Part shown: in pieces, positions 53,738 through 63,432 of the stretch
Numbering within the stretch: the first letter of the stretch is position 1
Layout of the letters: each line of letters begins with the position of its first letter
NCBI GenBank assembly: GCA_018613055.1
Contig: JAGGQZ010000013.1
Coordinates: forward strand, 248,001-312,000
Length of the DNA stretch: 64,000 bases
Reading direction: 5' to 3'
DNA from: Chryseobacterium sp. ISL-80
Lineage (GTDB): Bacteria; Bacillota; Bacilli; Bacillales; Cytobacillaceae
The notes under the pieces: generated by a model
Seen by the model: the letters and a program-made list of their open reading frames with translations, nothing else
Database searches by the model: none
What the model was told of the DNA's origin: nothing
Translations under genes and position numbers: made by a program

Positions 53738-55636
53738 ATGATTTCTAGGGTGAAAAGGAAAATTAAGCGAATCCTCTTCAAGTCAAGTACTCCTGTTAAG
53801 ACATCGATTGTTGATAATTCTTACAGTTCTTCGGATCTGCCGGTACTGATTGATGATGAACGCATCATTATTAAAAAAGATCATTTAGGTGAATCACTTC
53901 CTATTATCAATGAACTTGCTGGAGAAGAAGAGAATCTGATACCTAGGCGTAAAGTGACCTACTTAAAGTGGAATGGTCCAATCATGACTGTTAAAGGTTA
54001 CTATTACCTTGAGAACCTTCCTATCACAGACGAAGATCTTGTAAAGAAAAGATTGGTTTTAATCGACAAAATGGGGAAGAAAATTATTATATCACTTCAG
54101 GACATTCCTGTGGAAACAGTTTATGCCGAAGAAAAAATTGATTTTATATATAGATGGGCTGGATTTGAGGGGAAGGTCAACTTTGCAACAATTGATGATA
54201 ACAAGCCTCTTCCCGATTCTGAATATAAAGTTTATATTGAAATTGAAGTCCATGTGTTGGGAGATAAAAGATATCGGAAAATCTATCCGTTAGGTAACAT
54301 TCAGCCTTATCTTGAAAAAGGATTCCATTCGGCTAAAATGGAATATTTCACCGCCAAAAGAGAGATGAAATTTAATTTGCTGGCTACTTATGACCAGCCT
54401 GTTAAAACTCTAAAGATTACTTCTTCCAAATTAAAAGACTTTGACCCAAGGGAAATGAGCCTGGATGCCGATGAGAAAAAGCGGGGAGTTATTTATCGTT
54501 TCTTTAATTCCACTGGCTTCAGATTGTTATATAAAATGTACTCAATGCGCCCGATTAATCAAAACAAAGTGATCTTCGCATCTGACAGCAGAAGTGAGAT
54601 GAGCGGGAATTTCCAGTTTGTTTACGATGAAATGATCAAAAAAGGATTGAATTATGAATATCACTTCCTGCTGAAAAGGGGAGTGGATGAGAAAAAATCT
54701 TTTAAGGAAATCAAAGAACTGGCATACCATTTGGCTACTTCCAAATTTATCATTCTGGATGACTTTTATCCGATGATTTATCCGCTGGAAATACGCGAGG
54801 ACGCGGAACTTATCCAACTATGGCATGCTGTTGGCGCATTTAAAACTTTCGGGTTCAGCCGTATTGGGCGTCCTGGAGGTCCTTCACCTACATCAAAGAA
54901 CCATAGAAACTATACTAAAGCAATCGTCAGTTCCAAGCATGTAGCGAAATATTATGCAGAGGGATTTGGCATAGATGAAGAAAAGGTTGTTCCAACCGGA
55001 ATTCCAAGAACAGATATCTTCTTTGATGAAAAGTATAAAGAAGAAGTGAGACAAAGGCTTTATCAGGAGTTTCCCTTCCTGCGAAATAAAAAAGTGATTA
55101 CCTTTGCTCCAACGTTTCGTGGAAATGGCCAGCAATCCGCTCATTATCCAATGGAAGTGCTAAACCTGGAAAAGCTTTATCAAGAATTAAAGGATGATTA
55201 TGTTTTCTTGTTCAAAATTCATCCTTTTGTGAAAAACGATTTTAATATTCCATATCAGTATAAAGACTTCTTCTATGATTTCTCTTCGTATAGGGAAATT
55301 AACGATTTGCTATTTGTTACTGATCTTCTTATTACTGACTACTCATCAGTATGCTTTGAGTACGCCCTGCTTAACAGGCCGATGATTTTCTTTGCATACG
55401 ACGTCGAGGAATATGTACAAAAGAGAGACTTCTATTATGAGTACACTTCTTTTATTCCTGGCCCACTCGCTCGCTCAACTGATGATATTATACAGACGAT
55501 AAAAGAAGAAGATTTTAAAATGGAGAAAATTAAGCCATTTATTGAGTATTTCTTTGATCATCACGACGGAAAATCGAGCTCGAGGGTTGTAGATCATCTT
55601 ATCTTAGATAAAGAACTGGAAGAAAGACAATTTTAA
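53738..55636 (+). CDS. tarL: poly(ribitol phosphate) polymerase, TarL-type
   Basis: A 632-residue member of the same family as its neighbour, with about 240 extra N-terminal residues. This is the arrangement of TarL/TagF polymerases (W23 TarL is about the same length). The catalytic half has LIQLWHAVGAFKTFG, TGIPRTDIFF, FAPTFRGNG, FKIHPFV and ITDYSSVCFEY. It adds many ribitol phosphate units from CDP-ribitol to the primed linkage unit at the inner membrane face. The ribitol assignment rests on the tarI-tarJ genes of the same operon. A glycerol polymerase (TagF) is the alternative. Confidence 0.86.
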   Translation: MISRVKRKIKRILFKSSTPVKTSIVDNSYSSSDLPVLIDDERIIIKKDHLGESLPIINELAGEEENLIPRRKVTYLKWNGPIMTVKGYYYLENLPITDEDLVKKRLVLIDKMGKKIIISLQDIPVETVYAEEKIDFIYRWAGFEGKVNFATIDDNKPLPDSEYKVYIEIEVHVLGDKRYRKIYPLGNIQPYLEKGFHSAKMEYFTAKREMKFNLLATYDQPVKTLKITSSKLKDFDPREMSLDADEKKRGVIYRFFNSTGFRLLYKMYSMRPINQNKVIFASDSRSEMSGNFQFVYDEMIKKGLNYEYHFLLKRGVDEKKSFKEIKELAYHLATSKFIILDDFYPMIYPLEIREDAELIQLWHAVGAFKTFGFSRIGRPGGPSPTSKNHRNYTKAIVSSKHVAKYYAEGFGIDEEKVVPTGIPRTDIFFDEKYKEEVRQRLYQEFPFLRNKKVITFAPTFRGNGQQSAHYPMEVLNLEKLYQELKDDYVFLFKIHPFVKNDFNIPYQYKDFFYDFSSYREINDLLFVTDLLITDYSSVCFEYALLNRPMIFFAYDVEEYVQKRDFYYEYTSFIPGPLARSTDDIIQTIKEEDFKMEKIKPFIEYFFDHHDGKSSSRVVDHLILDKELEERQF

Positions 55637-55663
55637 CTTATAACAGGAAGGGGGCCATCTGAA

Positions 55664-56599
55664 TTGGTAGAAAAAGTTTTGGTTACCGGTGGATGTGGAT
55701 TCATTGGATCCCATATCGTTGAACAGTTGGCCCTGAAAGGCTTTGAGATATTAGTTGTTGATAATCTATCCACTGGCAAAAAGAGTAACATATCAGGGAT
55801 GGATGTTTCTCTTTATGAATGCAGCATACTCAGTCCTGAATTTCACGAGATTGTTTTGGAATCTCAGCCTGATTACATCATACACCATGCCGCCCAGGTA
55901 AGTGTGGCTAACTCGATAGAGCGTCCTATTTTGGATGAAGAGATAAACATTAAAGGATCCATAAAAGTAATAGAGGCTGCACTGAAGGCAAAGGTGAAAA
56001 AGATTGTCTATGCCTCTAGTGCTGCCGTTTATGGAGAACCAAAATATTTCCCGATTGATACTGAACATCCTGTCTATCCCTTGTCTCCGTACGGTGTTTC
56101 TAAGCTGACAGTAGAAAAGTATTTGGAAATGTATCACCACCTTCATGGGTTGGATTATACCGTTCTCAGGTATTCTAATGTTTTTAGCCCACGGCAGGAT
56201 CCAAACGGTGAGGGTGGAGTCATTTCGATTTTTATGGAAAAAATAAAAAACGGTGAACCTCTGACTATTTTTGGTGATGGTGAACAAACCAGAGATTTTG
56301 TATATGTAAGAGATGTAGCACACGCAAATCTTATGGCATTAAAAAATGGAAGTGGGAAAACCTTTAATGTTTCAACATGCAAAGCAATTAGCTTGAATGA
56401 ATTATCGAATACAATGATTCAAATGGCTGATGATCCAGGAAAGATTATTTTTCAAAATGAACGAGATGGGGATATAAAAAAGAGTGTCCTAAGCAACCAG
56501 TCTACTATATCTCAATTAGGCTGGAAGCCAAAGGATTCTATAAAAGATGGGCTTAATGAAATGTATGATTTGCATTTTTCAGCAGGCAAAGAAATATAA
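55664..56599 (+). CDS. UDP-sugar 4-epimerase, GalE/Gne-like
   Basis: A 311-residue extended SDR enzyme beginning with TTG after GGAAGGGGG. Motifs are VTGGCGFIGSHI, HHAAQVSVANS, ASSAAVYG, SPYGVSK (YxxxK) and RYSNVFSPRQDPNGEGG. The closest families are UDP-glucose and UDP-GlcNAc 4-epimerases; the Ser-Asn substitution in RYSNVF points more to the latter (WbpP/Gne-like) type. Placed between tarL and a glycosyltransferase, it probably supplies a galacto-configured sugar for teichoic acid decoration. It differs from the canonical galE at 44224. Confidence 0.85.
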   Translation: MVEKVLVTGGCGFIGSHIVEQLALKGFEILVVDNLSTGKKSNISGMDVSLYECSILSPEFHEIVLESQPDYIIHHAAQVSVANSIERPILDEEINIKGSIKVIEAALKAKVKKIVYASSAAVYGEPKYFPIDTEHPVYPLSPYGVSKLTVEKYLEMYHHLHGLDYTVLRYSNVFSPRQDPNGEGGVISIFMEKIKNGEPLTIFGDGEQTRDFVYVRDVAHANLMALKNGSGKTFNVSTCKAISLNELSNTMIQMADDPGKIIFQNERDGDIKKSVLSNQSTISQLGWKPKDSIKDGLNEMYDLHFSAGKEI

Positions 56600-56614
56600 A
56601 GGGGGGGAGGTATC

Positions 56615-58162
56615 TTGAATAGGAAAATCTTTATGCTCCTTTATGATATCGATATAAATAAAGGTGGAATCACAAGTGTCATGCTGAGCAGATCTGCGGA
56701 ACTTACAAAACGCTTTAATTTTGATGTTGATTTAATCAGCTTGGATGATAAAGACAACTATGATGAAATTCAGGATAAGCTTCGAAAAGATGGAAGACTC
56801 TCCAAGAAGGTAAACATTTTAAACATACATAATTATTATGAGCAAATAAATACTACTGGCGTTGTAACAGAAAAACAACGGAAATATTATCGTACGGCCT
56901 CCTTCTTAATGGAAAAAGGGTTTTCCGTTCAGGATAATGACTACAAAGATAAAAAGTATGCGCGGTATTTTCGGGATGGACTTTATATTAAGTATAAAAA
57001 ATGGTCTAAATCAGGGCTTATTTCCCATATTGACTATTTTAATGAAAATAGGGCCAGAGTTTTTAGAGAAGTTTTCCACAAGGAAGGCTATATAAGCCGA
57101 AAAATATACTTTGATTTTATCAGCAACGAGCCCAGCCAGGAATTGTACTATACCAAAGACGGTTTTTGTTACCTAAACAAATGGTATAATCACAAGAATG
57201 GCATTATCCAAAGAATATACTTGTTTAATAAATTCTCTAATCAGGTAAAGGAATTCAAGAACAATAAAGAATTTCATGTATACTGGCTGAATGAGTTATG
57301 CCGTGAACAATTGGAAAAACCATTTCTAATCTGTGACGGAGTAGGTTCGGCCGCTAAAGTGTTAAGCATGGATAGCGAAGTGGCATACAGGATTTATCCG
57401 ATTCATACGAATCATCTTGACTCTCCTTATGTGTATGGCAGTCCTATTAAGCAAGACCATGTAACCTTGCTCCAAAACGTGGAACAGGCAGATGCTTTAA
57501 TTGTACTGACTGAATCGCAAAAAAAAGATATACTAAAGCAGTTTGGCGATTCTGGGAATGTTTACGTCATCCCTAATTTCATTACTCCAATCAGAAATTT
57601 TAAAGTCAATCGTGTTCCCAATTTAGTAACCATGATTTCAAGATATCATCCGGAAAAAGCTATAGATGAAGCAATTCAGGCATTTAGCTTTGTAATCAAA
57701 GAAATCCCGGATGCTAAGCTGGAGATTTATGGCCACGGGGAAGATAGGAAAAGACTCAATGGAATTATTCGAAATTTAGGCTTGGAAAAAAGTGTTTTTC
57801 TTAAGGGGTATACTCCCAATGTTGGTGAGTTATTAGGTAAGACCAATGGTACAATTCTTACTTCTCAATTTGAAGGGTTAAATGTTGCGAGCTTAGAATC
57901 AATGTTTTGTGAGGTACCAGTCGTTAGTTACGATGTAAATTATGGCATGAGGGACATTATTAAGGATGGACAAACTGGCTTCCTTGTTCCAAAAGGAGAC
58001 AGAGAGGCCTTATCTGCGAAAATAATTGAGCTATTAAGAAATCCCGAATTAAGACTTAAAATGGGAAGAGCGGCAAAAGAATTTGTTGTCAGTAATTTCT
58101 CAACAGAATTAGTCATTAGTAAATGGATTGAACTTTTTAACCAGTTGAGGAAAGAGGAGTAA
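56615..58162 (+). CDS. TagE/TarM-like teichoic acid glycosyltransferase (GT4)
   Basis: A 515-residue GT-B glycosyltransferase; TTG start six bases after GGGGGGAGG. The N-terminal part contains a long insertion (about 100-215) of beta-rich, Tyr- and Lys-rich sequence, as in TagE/TarM proteins that glycosylate poly(polyol phosphate). HTNHLDSPYVYG and LTESQKKDI lie near the domain junction. The C-terminal domain has MISRYHPEKAID, LEIYGHGEDRKRL and SQFEGLNVASLESM (EX7E-like). It should attach an alpha-linked sugar to the teichoic acid made by the tarL product. The donor could be UDP-GlcNAc, UDP-Glc or the epimerised sugar. Confidence 0.82.
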   Translation: MNRKIFMLLYDIDINKGGITSVMLSRSAELTKRFNFDVDLISLDDKDNYDEIQDKLRKDGRLSKKVNILNIHNYYEQINTTGVVTEKQRKYYRTASFLMEKGFSVQDNDYKDKKYARYFRDGLYIKYKKWSKSGLISHIDYFNENRARVFREVFHKEGYISRKIYFDFISNEPSQELYYTKDGFCYLNKWYNHKNGIIQRIYLFNKFSNQVKEFKNNKEFHVYWLNELCREQLEKPFLICDGVGSAAKVLSMDSEVAYRIYPIHTNHLDSPYVYGSPIKQDHVTLLQNVEQADALIVLTESQKKDILKQFGDSGNVYVIPNFITPIRNFKVNRVPNLVTMISRYHPEKAIDEAIQAFSFVIKEIPDAKLEIYGHGEDRKRLNGIIRNLGLEKSVFLKGYTPNVGELLGKTNGTILTSQFEGLNVASLESMFCEVPVVSYDVNYGMRDIIKDGQTGFLVPKGDREALSAKIIELLRNPELRLKMGRAAKEFVVSNFSTELVISKWIELFNQLRKEE

Positions 58163-58271
58163 ATAATATTAAAACTTTGTTTGTACGTATTAACATTAAT
58201 TGAATGCGTTTTTTAAAAGTTCGCTTACTAATTATTACTTTGGTTCACAAACTAAAGATGGAGGAAAGACA

Positions 58272-59786
58272 TTGAAAGTTACTGTAGCAATTCCTATTTA
58301 CAATGCAGCAAGGCATTTAAATGTTACATTGGATTCGTTAATTAATCAGACTATGCCTTCTAATGAATTTGAAGTCATATGTGTTAATGACTGCTCTACG
58401 GATAACAGTAAAGAAGTTATAGAATCCTATAGTAAAATTATGGACAACCTTATTTTGATCGACAGGGAAGTTAATTCAGGAGGACCAATGATTCCACGAA
58501 ATAATGCAATTGAAGCAGCTCGTGGAGAGTTTATCATGTTTCTCGATAATGATGATTTTCTAGGAGAGGAAGCACTCGAAAGACTTTATAATTCGGCTAA
58601 AGAGAATAAATCCGATGTAATTTACGGCAAATATGTTGGAGTAAATGGTAGGCATGTGCCACAATCAATGTTTAAAAAAGGTAATCGTTTAAATGCTGAC
58701 ATCATTTCAGATAATCTCATTTATTCACTTGCTCCTCATAAAATGTTTAACCTTTCGTTTATAAGAGAAAATGGCTTTGAATTTCATCCTAAGGCTGTAG
58801 TTGGGGAAGATCAGCTCTTTGTGATGCAATGTTATATAAGTGCTAAAGTTATTACAGTTATGGCCGATTATGATTATTATTTTGTTGTTGCCAGGGGAAA
58901 TGAGAATCTTAGCCTTAAGTATTTCCCAGCAGAAGAATTCTTTTTCTCTTTTAACCGAATCATGGAGTTTATTAGAGAAAGCAACCTAAATGCACTTTAT
59001 AAGAAAGAATTAAAAATTGCTTTTTTAAATCGGTTTCTCCATGCTAGTCGTCTTAAAGGGCATCTTTTATCGGGACTGTTAACTCTGGAACAAAAAGTAG
59101 AATGGCTCAATGAAACCAAATTATTTTTTAATACTTTTGTTGAAGACGAGATTATCCCCTCATTAGCTACAAGGTTTCAGTATTTAGTAAAAGTGGCGAA
59201 AGATAACGATGTATCTAAATTATTATCTGTCCACAGAGATATACAAAAAATAACATCGAATGATATAACGAGAGTTGAAAATGGCTTAATTTATGCAAAT
59301 CTTAAACAATTGTCAAAGGAATGTTCCTATGATGAAGAATTTGTTGTGAATTTTAAAAATACCTCAAATGTGTTTATTAACGATTTATTTTTTGGACAAA
59401 AGGAATTCATTATTAGAGGCGAATTTGTTCAAAACTTATTAATAAATTTTGATGTTCATTACGACTTGATTCTTGTACATCGAAATTCTGGCCTTGAAGT
59501 ATCGCATAAAAATGAATCTTCAATATCAAAGGGAAATTTTGAATTTGTGGTTGATTACCGAGAAATTCTGTTTGATGAAAACCTGATTGGTCCATGGGAT
59601 TTATTTGTAGAAGCATCTATCGGTGGTTATACAAAAAGAAGGCGGATTGGGGCTTCGAGGGCAGCTTCGGTAGCAGCCCAAAAGACAAATTCCAATATCT
59701 CTTCTTTTGGTCATAATTACTCTATCCGTGCCTATTTTACAAAGCCTCATGATAATATTTCATTGGATGTAAAAATTCACAGTTAG
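58272..59786 (+). CDS. TarS/RmlT-like teichoic acid glycosyltransferase (GT2)
   Basis: The start is placed at the TTG at 58272, six bases after GGAGGA, which gives the normal MKVTVAIPIYNAARH opening. The longer frame from 58200 has no ribosome site. The product has about 504 residues. The GT-A domain has VNDCSTDNSK, FLDNDDF and VGEDQLFV, as in TarS/TarP. A helical linker and a C-terminal beta-rich domain (about 370-500, ending GGYTKRRRIG) follow, like the trimerisation/Ig-like end of TarS. In Listeria an RmlT enzyme of this type lies directly before rmlACBD and rhamnosylates the teichoic acid. The same order here suggests a rhamnosyltransferase. Confidence 0.8.
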   Translation: MKVTVAIPIYNAARHLNVTLDSLINQTMPSNEFEVICVNDCSTDNSKEVIESYSKIMDNLILIDREVNSGGPMIPRNNAIEAARGEFIMFLDNDDFLGEEALERLYNSAKENKSDVIYGKYVGVNGRHVPQSMFKKGNRLNADIISDNLIYSLAPHKMFNLSFIRENGFEFHPKAVVGEDQLFVMQCYISAKVITVMADYDYYFVVARGNENLSLKYFPAEEFFFSFNRIMEFIRESNLNALYKKELKIAFLNRFLHASRLKGHLLSGLLTLEQKVEWLNETKLFFNTFVEDEIIPSLATRFQYLVKVAKDNDVSKLLSVHRDIQKITSNDITRVENGLIYANLKQLSKECSYDEEFVVNFKNTSNVFINDLFFGQKEFIIRGEFVQNLLINFDVHYDLILVHRNSGLEVSHKNESSISKGNFEFVVDYREILFDENLIGPWDLFVEASIGGYTKRRRIGASRAASVAAQKTNSNISSFGHNYSIRAYFTKPHDNISLDVKIHS

Positions 59787-59817
59787 TTGACCGTTTGGAA
59801 AATTAGGGAGGGTTAAA

Positions 59818-60147
59818 ATGAAAAAAGTAAGGACTTTGAGGGAGAACGTGAAAACATATGCTAGGCCTTCGGTTAATGCAAAGGTTGTTAATGAGCATAA
59901 TAATTCAGGCCAGGAATTAATAGTATATCCTAGTGTAGAAGGTTGGTTTGAACTTCGTCCTGTTGATACGGATGGAGTGATGAATACAGAATTTGTCCAG
60001 ATTAGGGATGTTGAAGAAAAATCAATTAAAGTACAGAATGATGTAAACACACAAACTGTAAATCACTCACCAACACCGCAAAATCAAAAAAATTCAATGA
60101 AGAGAATATTAAAAACCATAAAAAAAGTTATTCGAGGTGATAATTAA
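59818..60147 (+). CDS. 109-residue SH3-like protein of unknown function
   Basis: A small protein with GGGAGG before its ATG. Residues about 5-62 look like a bacterial SH3 repeat ([14 protein letters not shown]...GWFELRP), normally found in secreted wall proteins. No signal peptide is present. A polar Asn/Gln-rich linker (70-92) leads to a basic amphipathic tail ([14 protein letters not shown]) that could touch the membrane or a partner enzyme. Its stop overlaps the rmlA start (TAATG), so it is translated with the rhamnose genes. I do not know a characterised relative. An adaptor for the adjacent glycosyltransferases is a guess. Confidence 0.75.
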   Translation: MKKVRTLRENVKTYARPSVNAKVVNEHNNSGQELIVYPSVEGWFELRPVDTDGVMNTEFVQIRDVEEKSIKVQNDVNTQTVNHSPTPQNQKNSMKRILKTIKKVIRGDN

Positions 60148-61034
60148 TGAAAGGTATTATATTAGCGGGCGGAAGTGGGACAAGACTGTACCCGTTAACT
60201 AGAGCTATTTCTAAACAAATGTTACCGATTTACGATAAACCTATGGTATATTATCCGTTATCAATACTTATGCTGGCGGGAATCAAGGATATTTTGGTCA
60301 TATCTACACCTGAAGACACACATCGTTTTGAACAGTTGCTTGGTGACGGTTCTGATTTAGGAATTAATCTTTCATATAAGGTACAGGAAAAACCAGAAGG
60401 CTTGGCACAGGCTTTTCTTATCGGTGAAGAGTTCATTGGTGACGACACCGTAGCACTTATACTAGGAGATAATATCTTCTATGGGCAAGGGTTGTCAAAA
60501 ATGCTTCAGCGCGCTGCGTCAAAAGAAAAAGGAGCAACTGTATTTGGGTATCATGTTCATGATCCTGAACGATTTGGCGTTGTCGAATTTGATGAAAATA
60601 TGAAAGCCATTTCTATTGAGGAAAAGCCTAACAATCCAAAGAGCAACTATGCTGTAACTGGACTTTATTTTTATGATAATAGGGTTGTGGAGTTTGCTAA
60701 ACAAATTGAGCCATCGCCAAGAGGCGAATTAGAGATTTCCGACTTGAATAGCTTATATCTTGAAAGTGGCGATTTAGAAGTGGAATTAATGGGAAGAGGA
60801 TTTGCCTGGCTGGATACAGGAACACACGAATCTTTACTCGAAGCTTCGACTTTTATCGAAACCGTTGAAAAGCGTCAGCGCTTAAAAATTGCTTGCCTTG
60901 AGGAAGTCGCCTTCCGCATGGGCTATATTGACGCGGAACAAGTAAAGAAATTAGCGGAGCCACTTAAGAAAAATGAATATGGCCAGTACTTGCTTCGCTT
61001 AGTAGAGCGTGAAGCAGCAAAGGAAGGAAAATGA
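60147..61034 (+). CDS. rmlA: glucose-1-phosphate thymidylyltransferase
   Basis: A 295-residue RmlA enzyme, the first step to dTDP-L-rhamnose (dTTP plus glucose-1-phosphate to dTDP-glucose). It has the signature [47 protein letters not shown] and [10 protein letters not shown]. It is the short allosteric bacterial type. It overlaps the upstream SH3-like gene and is one base from rmlC. The order rmlA-rmlC-rmlB-rmlD is the same as in the Listeria wall teichoic acid locus. Confidence 0.97.
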   Translation: MKGIILAGGSGTRLYPLTRAISKQMLPIYDKPMVYYPLSILMLAGIKDILVISTPEDTHRFEQLLGDGSDLGINLSYKVQEKPEGLAQAFLIGEEFIGDDTVALILGDNIFYGQGLSKMLQRAASKEKGATVFGYHVHDPERFGVVEFDENMKAISIEEKPNNPKSNYAVTGLYFYDNRVVEFAKQIEPSPRGELEISDLNSLYLESGDLEVELMGRGFAWLDTGTHESLLEASTFIETVEKRQRLKIACLEEVAFRMGYIDAEQVKKLAEPLKKNEYGQYLLRLVEREAAKEGK

Positions 61035-61035
61035 T

Positions 61036-61602
61036 ATGAAGGTTATTGAAAGCAAATTAAAGGGTGTCAAATTAATCGAACCAAAGTCCTTCGGCGATCA
61101 CCGCGGTTTTTTCATGGAAAGCTATAATGAAAAGCTGTTTCATGAAAATGGAATAACTGAAAAGTTCATTCAGGACAACCATTCGCTATCTAAAGAAGCA
61201 GGTGTTTTAAGAGGGATGCATTATCAATTAGCTCCCAAGGCGCAAACCAAGCTGATAAGAGTGGCAACTGGAGCAATTTATGATGTCGTGGTGGACATGC
61301 GTAAAGGCTCTCCAACCTATGGTGAATGGGAGGGCTATATCCTTAGCGAGCATAACAAACGTCAATTATTGGTTCCAAAGGGATTTGCCCATGGATTCTG
61401 TACAATAACTGAAAATGTAAATGTACTTTATAAAGTGGATGAGCTATATTCCCCAGAGCATGACCGTGGGGTTGCCTGGGATGATGAGAACTTGTCAATC
61501 GATTGGCCGGTTTCTGCTCCAATCCTGTCTGAAAAGGATGGAAAACATCCGAAGCTAAAGGATGCAGAAAACAATTTTGTTTGGGAGGATTTTAAAGGAT
61601 GA
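61036..61602 (+). CDS. rmlC: dTDP-4-dehydrorhamnose 3,5-epimerase
   Basis: The start is the ATG at 61036, shortly after AAAGGAAAA; a longer in-frame extension into rmlA is rejected. The product has 188 residues. It is a cupin-fold RmlC with FGDHRGFFMESYNEK, QDNHSLSKEAGVLRGMHYQ (catalytic His) and LLVPKGFAHGF. It converts dTDP-4-keto-6-deoxyglucose to the L-rhamno-configured keto sugar. It overlaps rmlB by four bases. Confidence 0.97.
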   Translation: MKVIESKLKGVKLIEPKSFGDHRGFFMESYNEKLFHENGITEKFIQDNHSLSKEAGVLRGMHYQLAPKAQTKLIRVATGAIYDVVVDMRKGSPTYGEWEGYILSEHNKRQLLVPKGFAHGFCTITENVNVLYKVDELYSPEHDRGVAWDDENLSIDWPVSAPILSEKDGKHPKLKDAENNFVWEDFKG

Positions 61603-62585
61603 ATTTAATCGTAACAGGTGGAGCCGGATTTATCGGCAGCAATTTTGTAAGGCATATTTTAACTACTTACCCAGAGTATAAAGTAGTGAACTTAGACTTA
61701 TTGACCTACGCAGGGAATATTCACAACCTTGATGATTTGAAAGATAACCCTAACCATGTATTTGTAAAAGGCAATATTACTGATAGAGAGTTAGTGGTGG
61801 GGCTTATTAAGGAACACAATATTGATGCAATCATCAATTTTGCCGCAGAATCTCACGTTGACCGCAGCATTTTAAATCCAGGAGTATTTGTAGAGACAAA
61901 CGTACAGGGAACTCTTGCCCTTTTAGAGGCTGCAAAAGAAACCGGTATCCAGAAGTATTTACAGGTTTCAACTGATGAAGTATATGGTTCACTGGGTGAA
62001 ACAGGATACTTTACAGAAGAAACGCCACTGGCTCCAAACAGTCCTTATTCAGCAAGTAAAGCAGGAGCAGACATGCTCGTTCGCTCATACCATGAAACTT
62101 ATGGAATGAATGTAAATATTACTCGTTGTTCCAATAACTACGGTCCATATCACTTCCCGGAAAAATTAATCCCTTTAATGATTACGAACGGGCTTGATGG
62201 TGAAGAGTTGCCGATTTATGGCGATGGAAAAAATGTTCGGGACTGGCTTCATGTAAAGGATCATTGTTCTGCAATTGACCTCGTACTTCATGAAGGAAAA
62301 CCAGGTGAAGTATATAACGTAGGCGGACATAATGAAAGGACTAACAATGAGATAGTTGAAATCATTGTTGAGAAATTAAAGCTTTCAAGAGATAAAATTA
62401 AATATGTTGAAGATCGTCTTGGTCATGACCGTCGCTATGCAATTGACCCTCAAAAAATACAAAACGAATTAGGCTGGAAGCCAAAGTACACCTTTGAAAC
62501 AGGTATTGTTGAGACAATTGACTGGTACTTAAATAATGAAGCTTGGTGGCGCCCGCTGAAAGAACGCGCTAAATTGGAGAAATAA
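61599..62585 (+). CDS. rmlB: dTDP-glucose 4,6-dehydratase
   Basis: A 328-residue extended SDR dehydratase. It has VTGGAGFIGSNFVRH (NAD binding), NFAAESHVDRSI, the catalytic VSTDEVYG (Thr-Asp-Glu) and SPYSASKAGAD (YxxxK), and RCSNNYGP. It produces dTDP-4-keto-6-deoxyglucose from dTDP-glucose. It overlaps rmlC by four bases and lies one base before rmlD. The encoded protein has normal length with no missing motif. Confidence 0.97.
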   Translation: MNLIVTGGAGFIGSNFVRHILTTYPEYKVVNLDLLTYAGNIHNLDDLKDNPNHVFVKGNITDRELVVGLIKEHNIDAIINFAAESHVDRSILNPGVFVETNVQGTLALLEAAKETGIQKYLQVSTDEVYGSLGETGYFTEETPLAPNSPYSASKAGADMLVRSYHETYGMNVNITRCSNNYGPYHFPEKLIPLMITNGLDGEELPIYGDGKNVRDWLHVKDHCSAIDLVLHEGKPGEVYNVGGHNERTNNEIVEIIVEKLKLSRDKIKYVEDRLGHDRRYAIDPQKIQNELGWKPKYTFETGIVETIDWYLNNEAWWRPLKERAKLEK

Positions 62586-62586
62586 A

Positions 62587-63432
62587 ATGAAGATAATAGT
62601 AACTGGCGCGAATGGACAATTAGGACAGGATGTTGTTTCGATATTAAAAGAAAATGATCAGTTCGAGGTATTTTCATTCGGGCGTGAAGACTTGGATATT
62701 GTTAACGAACAAAAGGTGAATGAAGTGATTCATTCTATCAATCCTGATTGGATTCTACATTGTGCAGCGTATACAAATGTCGAGGCGGCCGAAGATACCG
62801 GTAAAGAACTGAACTGGAAAGTGAATAGAGATGGATCGGCAATCATCAGCAAAGCGGCATCAAAGGTTTCTGCCAAATTAATCTACATTAGTACTGATTA
62901 TGTATTTGACGGTACAAAGCAAGACCAATATCAAACAAATGATCCTACAAATCCTTTGAATGAGTATGGCGCGGCTAAGTTAGCAGGTGAAAAAGCTGTC
63001 TTGGAATATAGTCCGAATGCTCATATTATACGTACGTCTTGGGTTTTTGGGGAAAATGGCAATAACTTTGTCTATACCATGCTTAAATTGGCCGGAAAAA
63101 TGGATACTCTTAAAGTAGTGAATGACCAATTCGGCCGGCCGACATATGCCTATGATTTAGCATCATTTATGGTGTACATTGTAAAGAACAATATCCCGGG
63201 CGGAGTTTACCACTTTTCGAATGATGAACAAGCTACCTGGTTTGAGTTTGCAAAAGAAATTCTCAAGGATCAAGATGTCGAGGTATTACCCGTGGACTCA
63301 AATGAATTCCCACAAAAGGCTACTCGCCCTAAGCACACGATTATGTCGCTTAGCAGTGTGAAGGAAACTGGGTTCGTTATTCCATCATGGAAGAATGCTC
63401 TTGTACGCTTTATGGAGGATGTAGAAAAATAA
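62587..63432 (+). CDS. rmlD: dTDP-4-dehydrorhamnose reductase
   Basis: A 281-residue RmlD enzyme, the last step to dTDP-L-rhamnose. It has VTGANGQLGQDV, HCAAYTNVEAAE, ISTDYVFDG, NEYGAAKLAGE (YxxxK), RTSWVFGENGNNFV and FGRPTYAYDLA. It ends the four-gene rml unit; a strong terminator begins at its stop codon. The product sugar is probably used by the GT2 enzyme at 58272. Confidence 0.97.
   Translation: MKIIVTGANGQLGQDVVSILKENDQFEVFSFGREDLDIVNEQKVNEVIHSINPDWILHCAAYTNVEAAEDTGKELNWKVNRDGSAIISKAASKVSAKLIYISTDYVFDGTKQDQYQTNDPTNPLNEYGAAKLAGEKAVLEYSPNAHIIRTSWVFGENGNNFVYTMLKLAGKMDTLKVVNDQFGRPTYAYDLASFMVYIVKNNIPGGVYHFSNDEQATWFEFAKEILKDQDVEVLPVDSNEFPQKATRPKHTIMSLSSVKETGFVIPSWKNALVRFMEDVEK

Noticed and set aside
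55793-56323. 176-codon minus-strand open frame
   Set aside because: Shadow of the SDR epimerase, whose motifs are all in the plus frame.
58200-58271. 24-residue N-terminal extension of the GT2 enzyme
   Set aside because: No ribosome site upstream; GGAGGA is correctly placed for the TTG at 58272 and the GT2 fold starts there.
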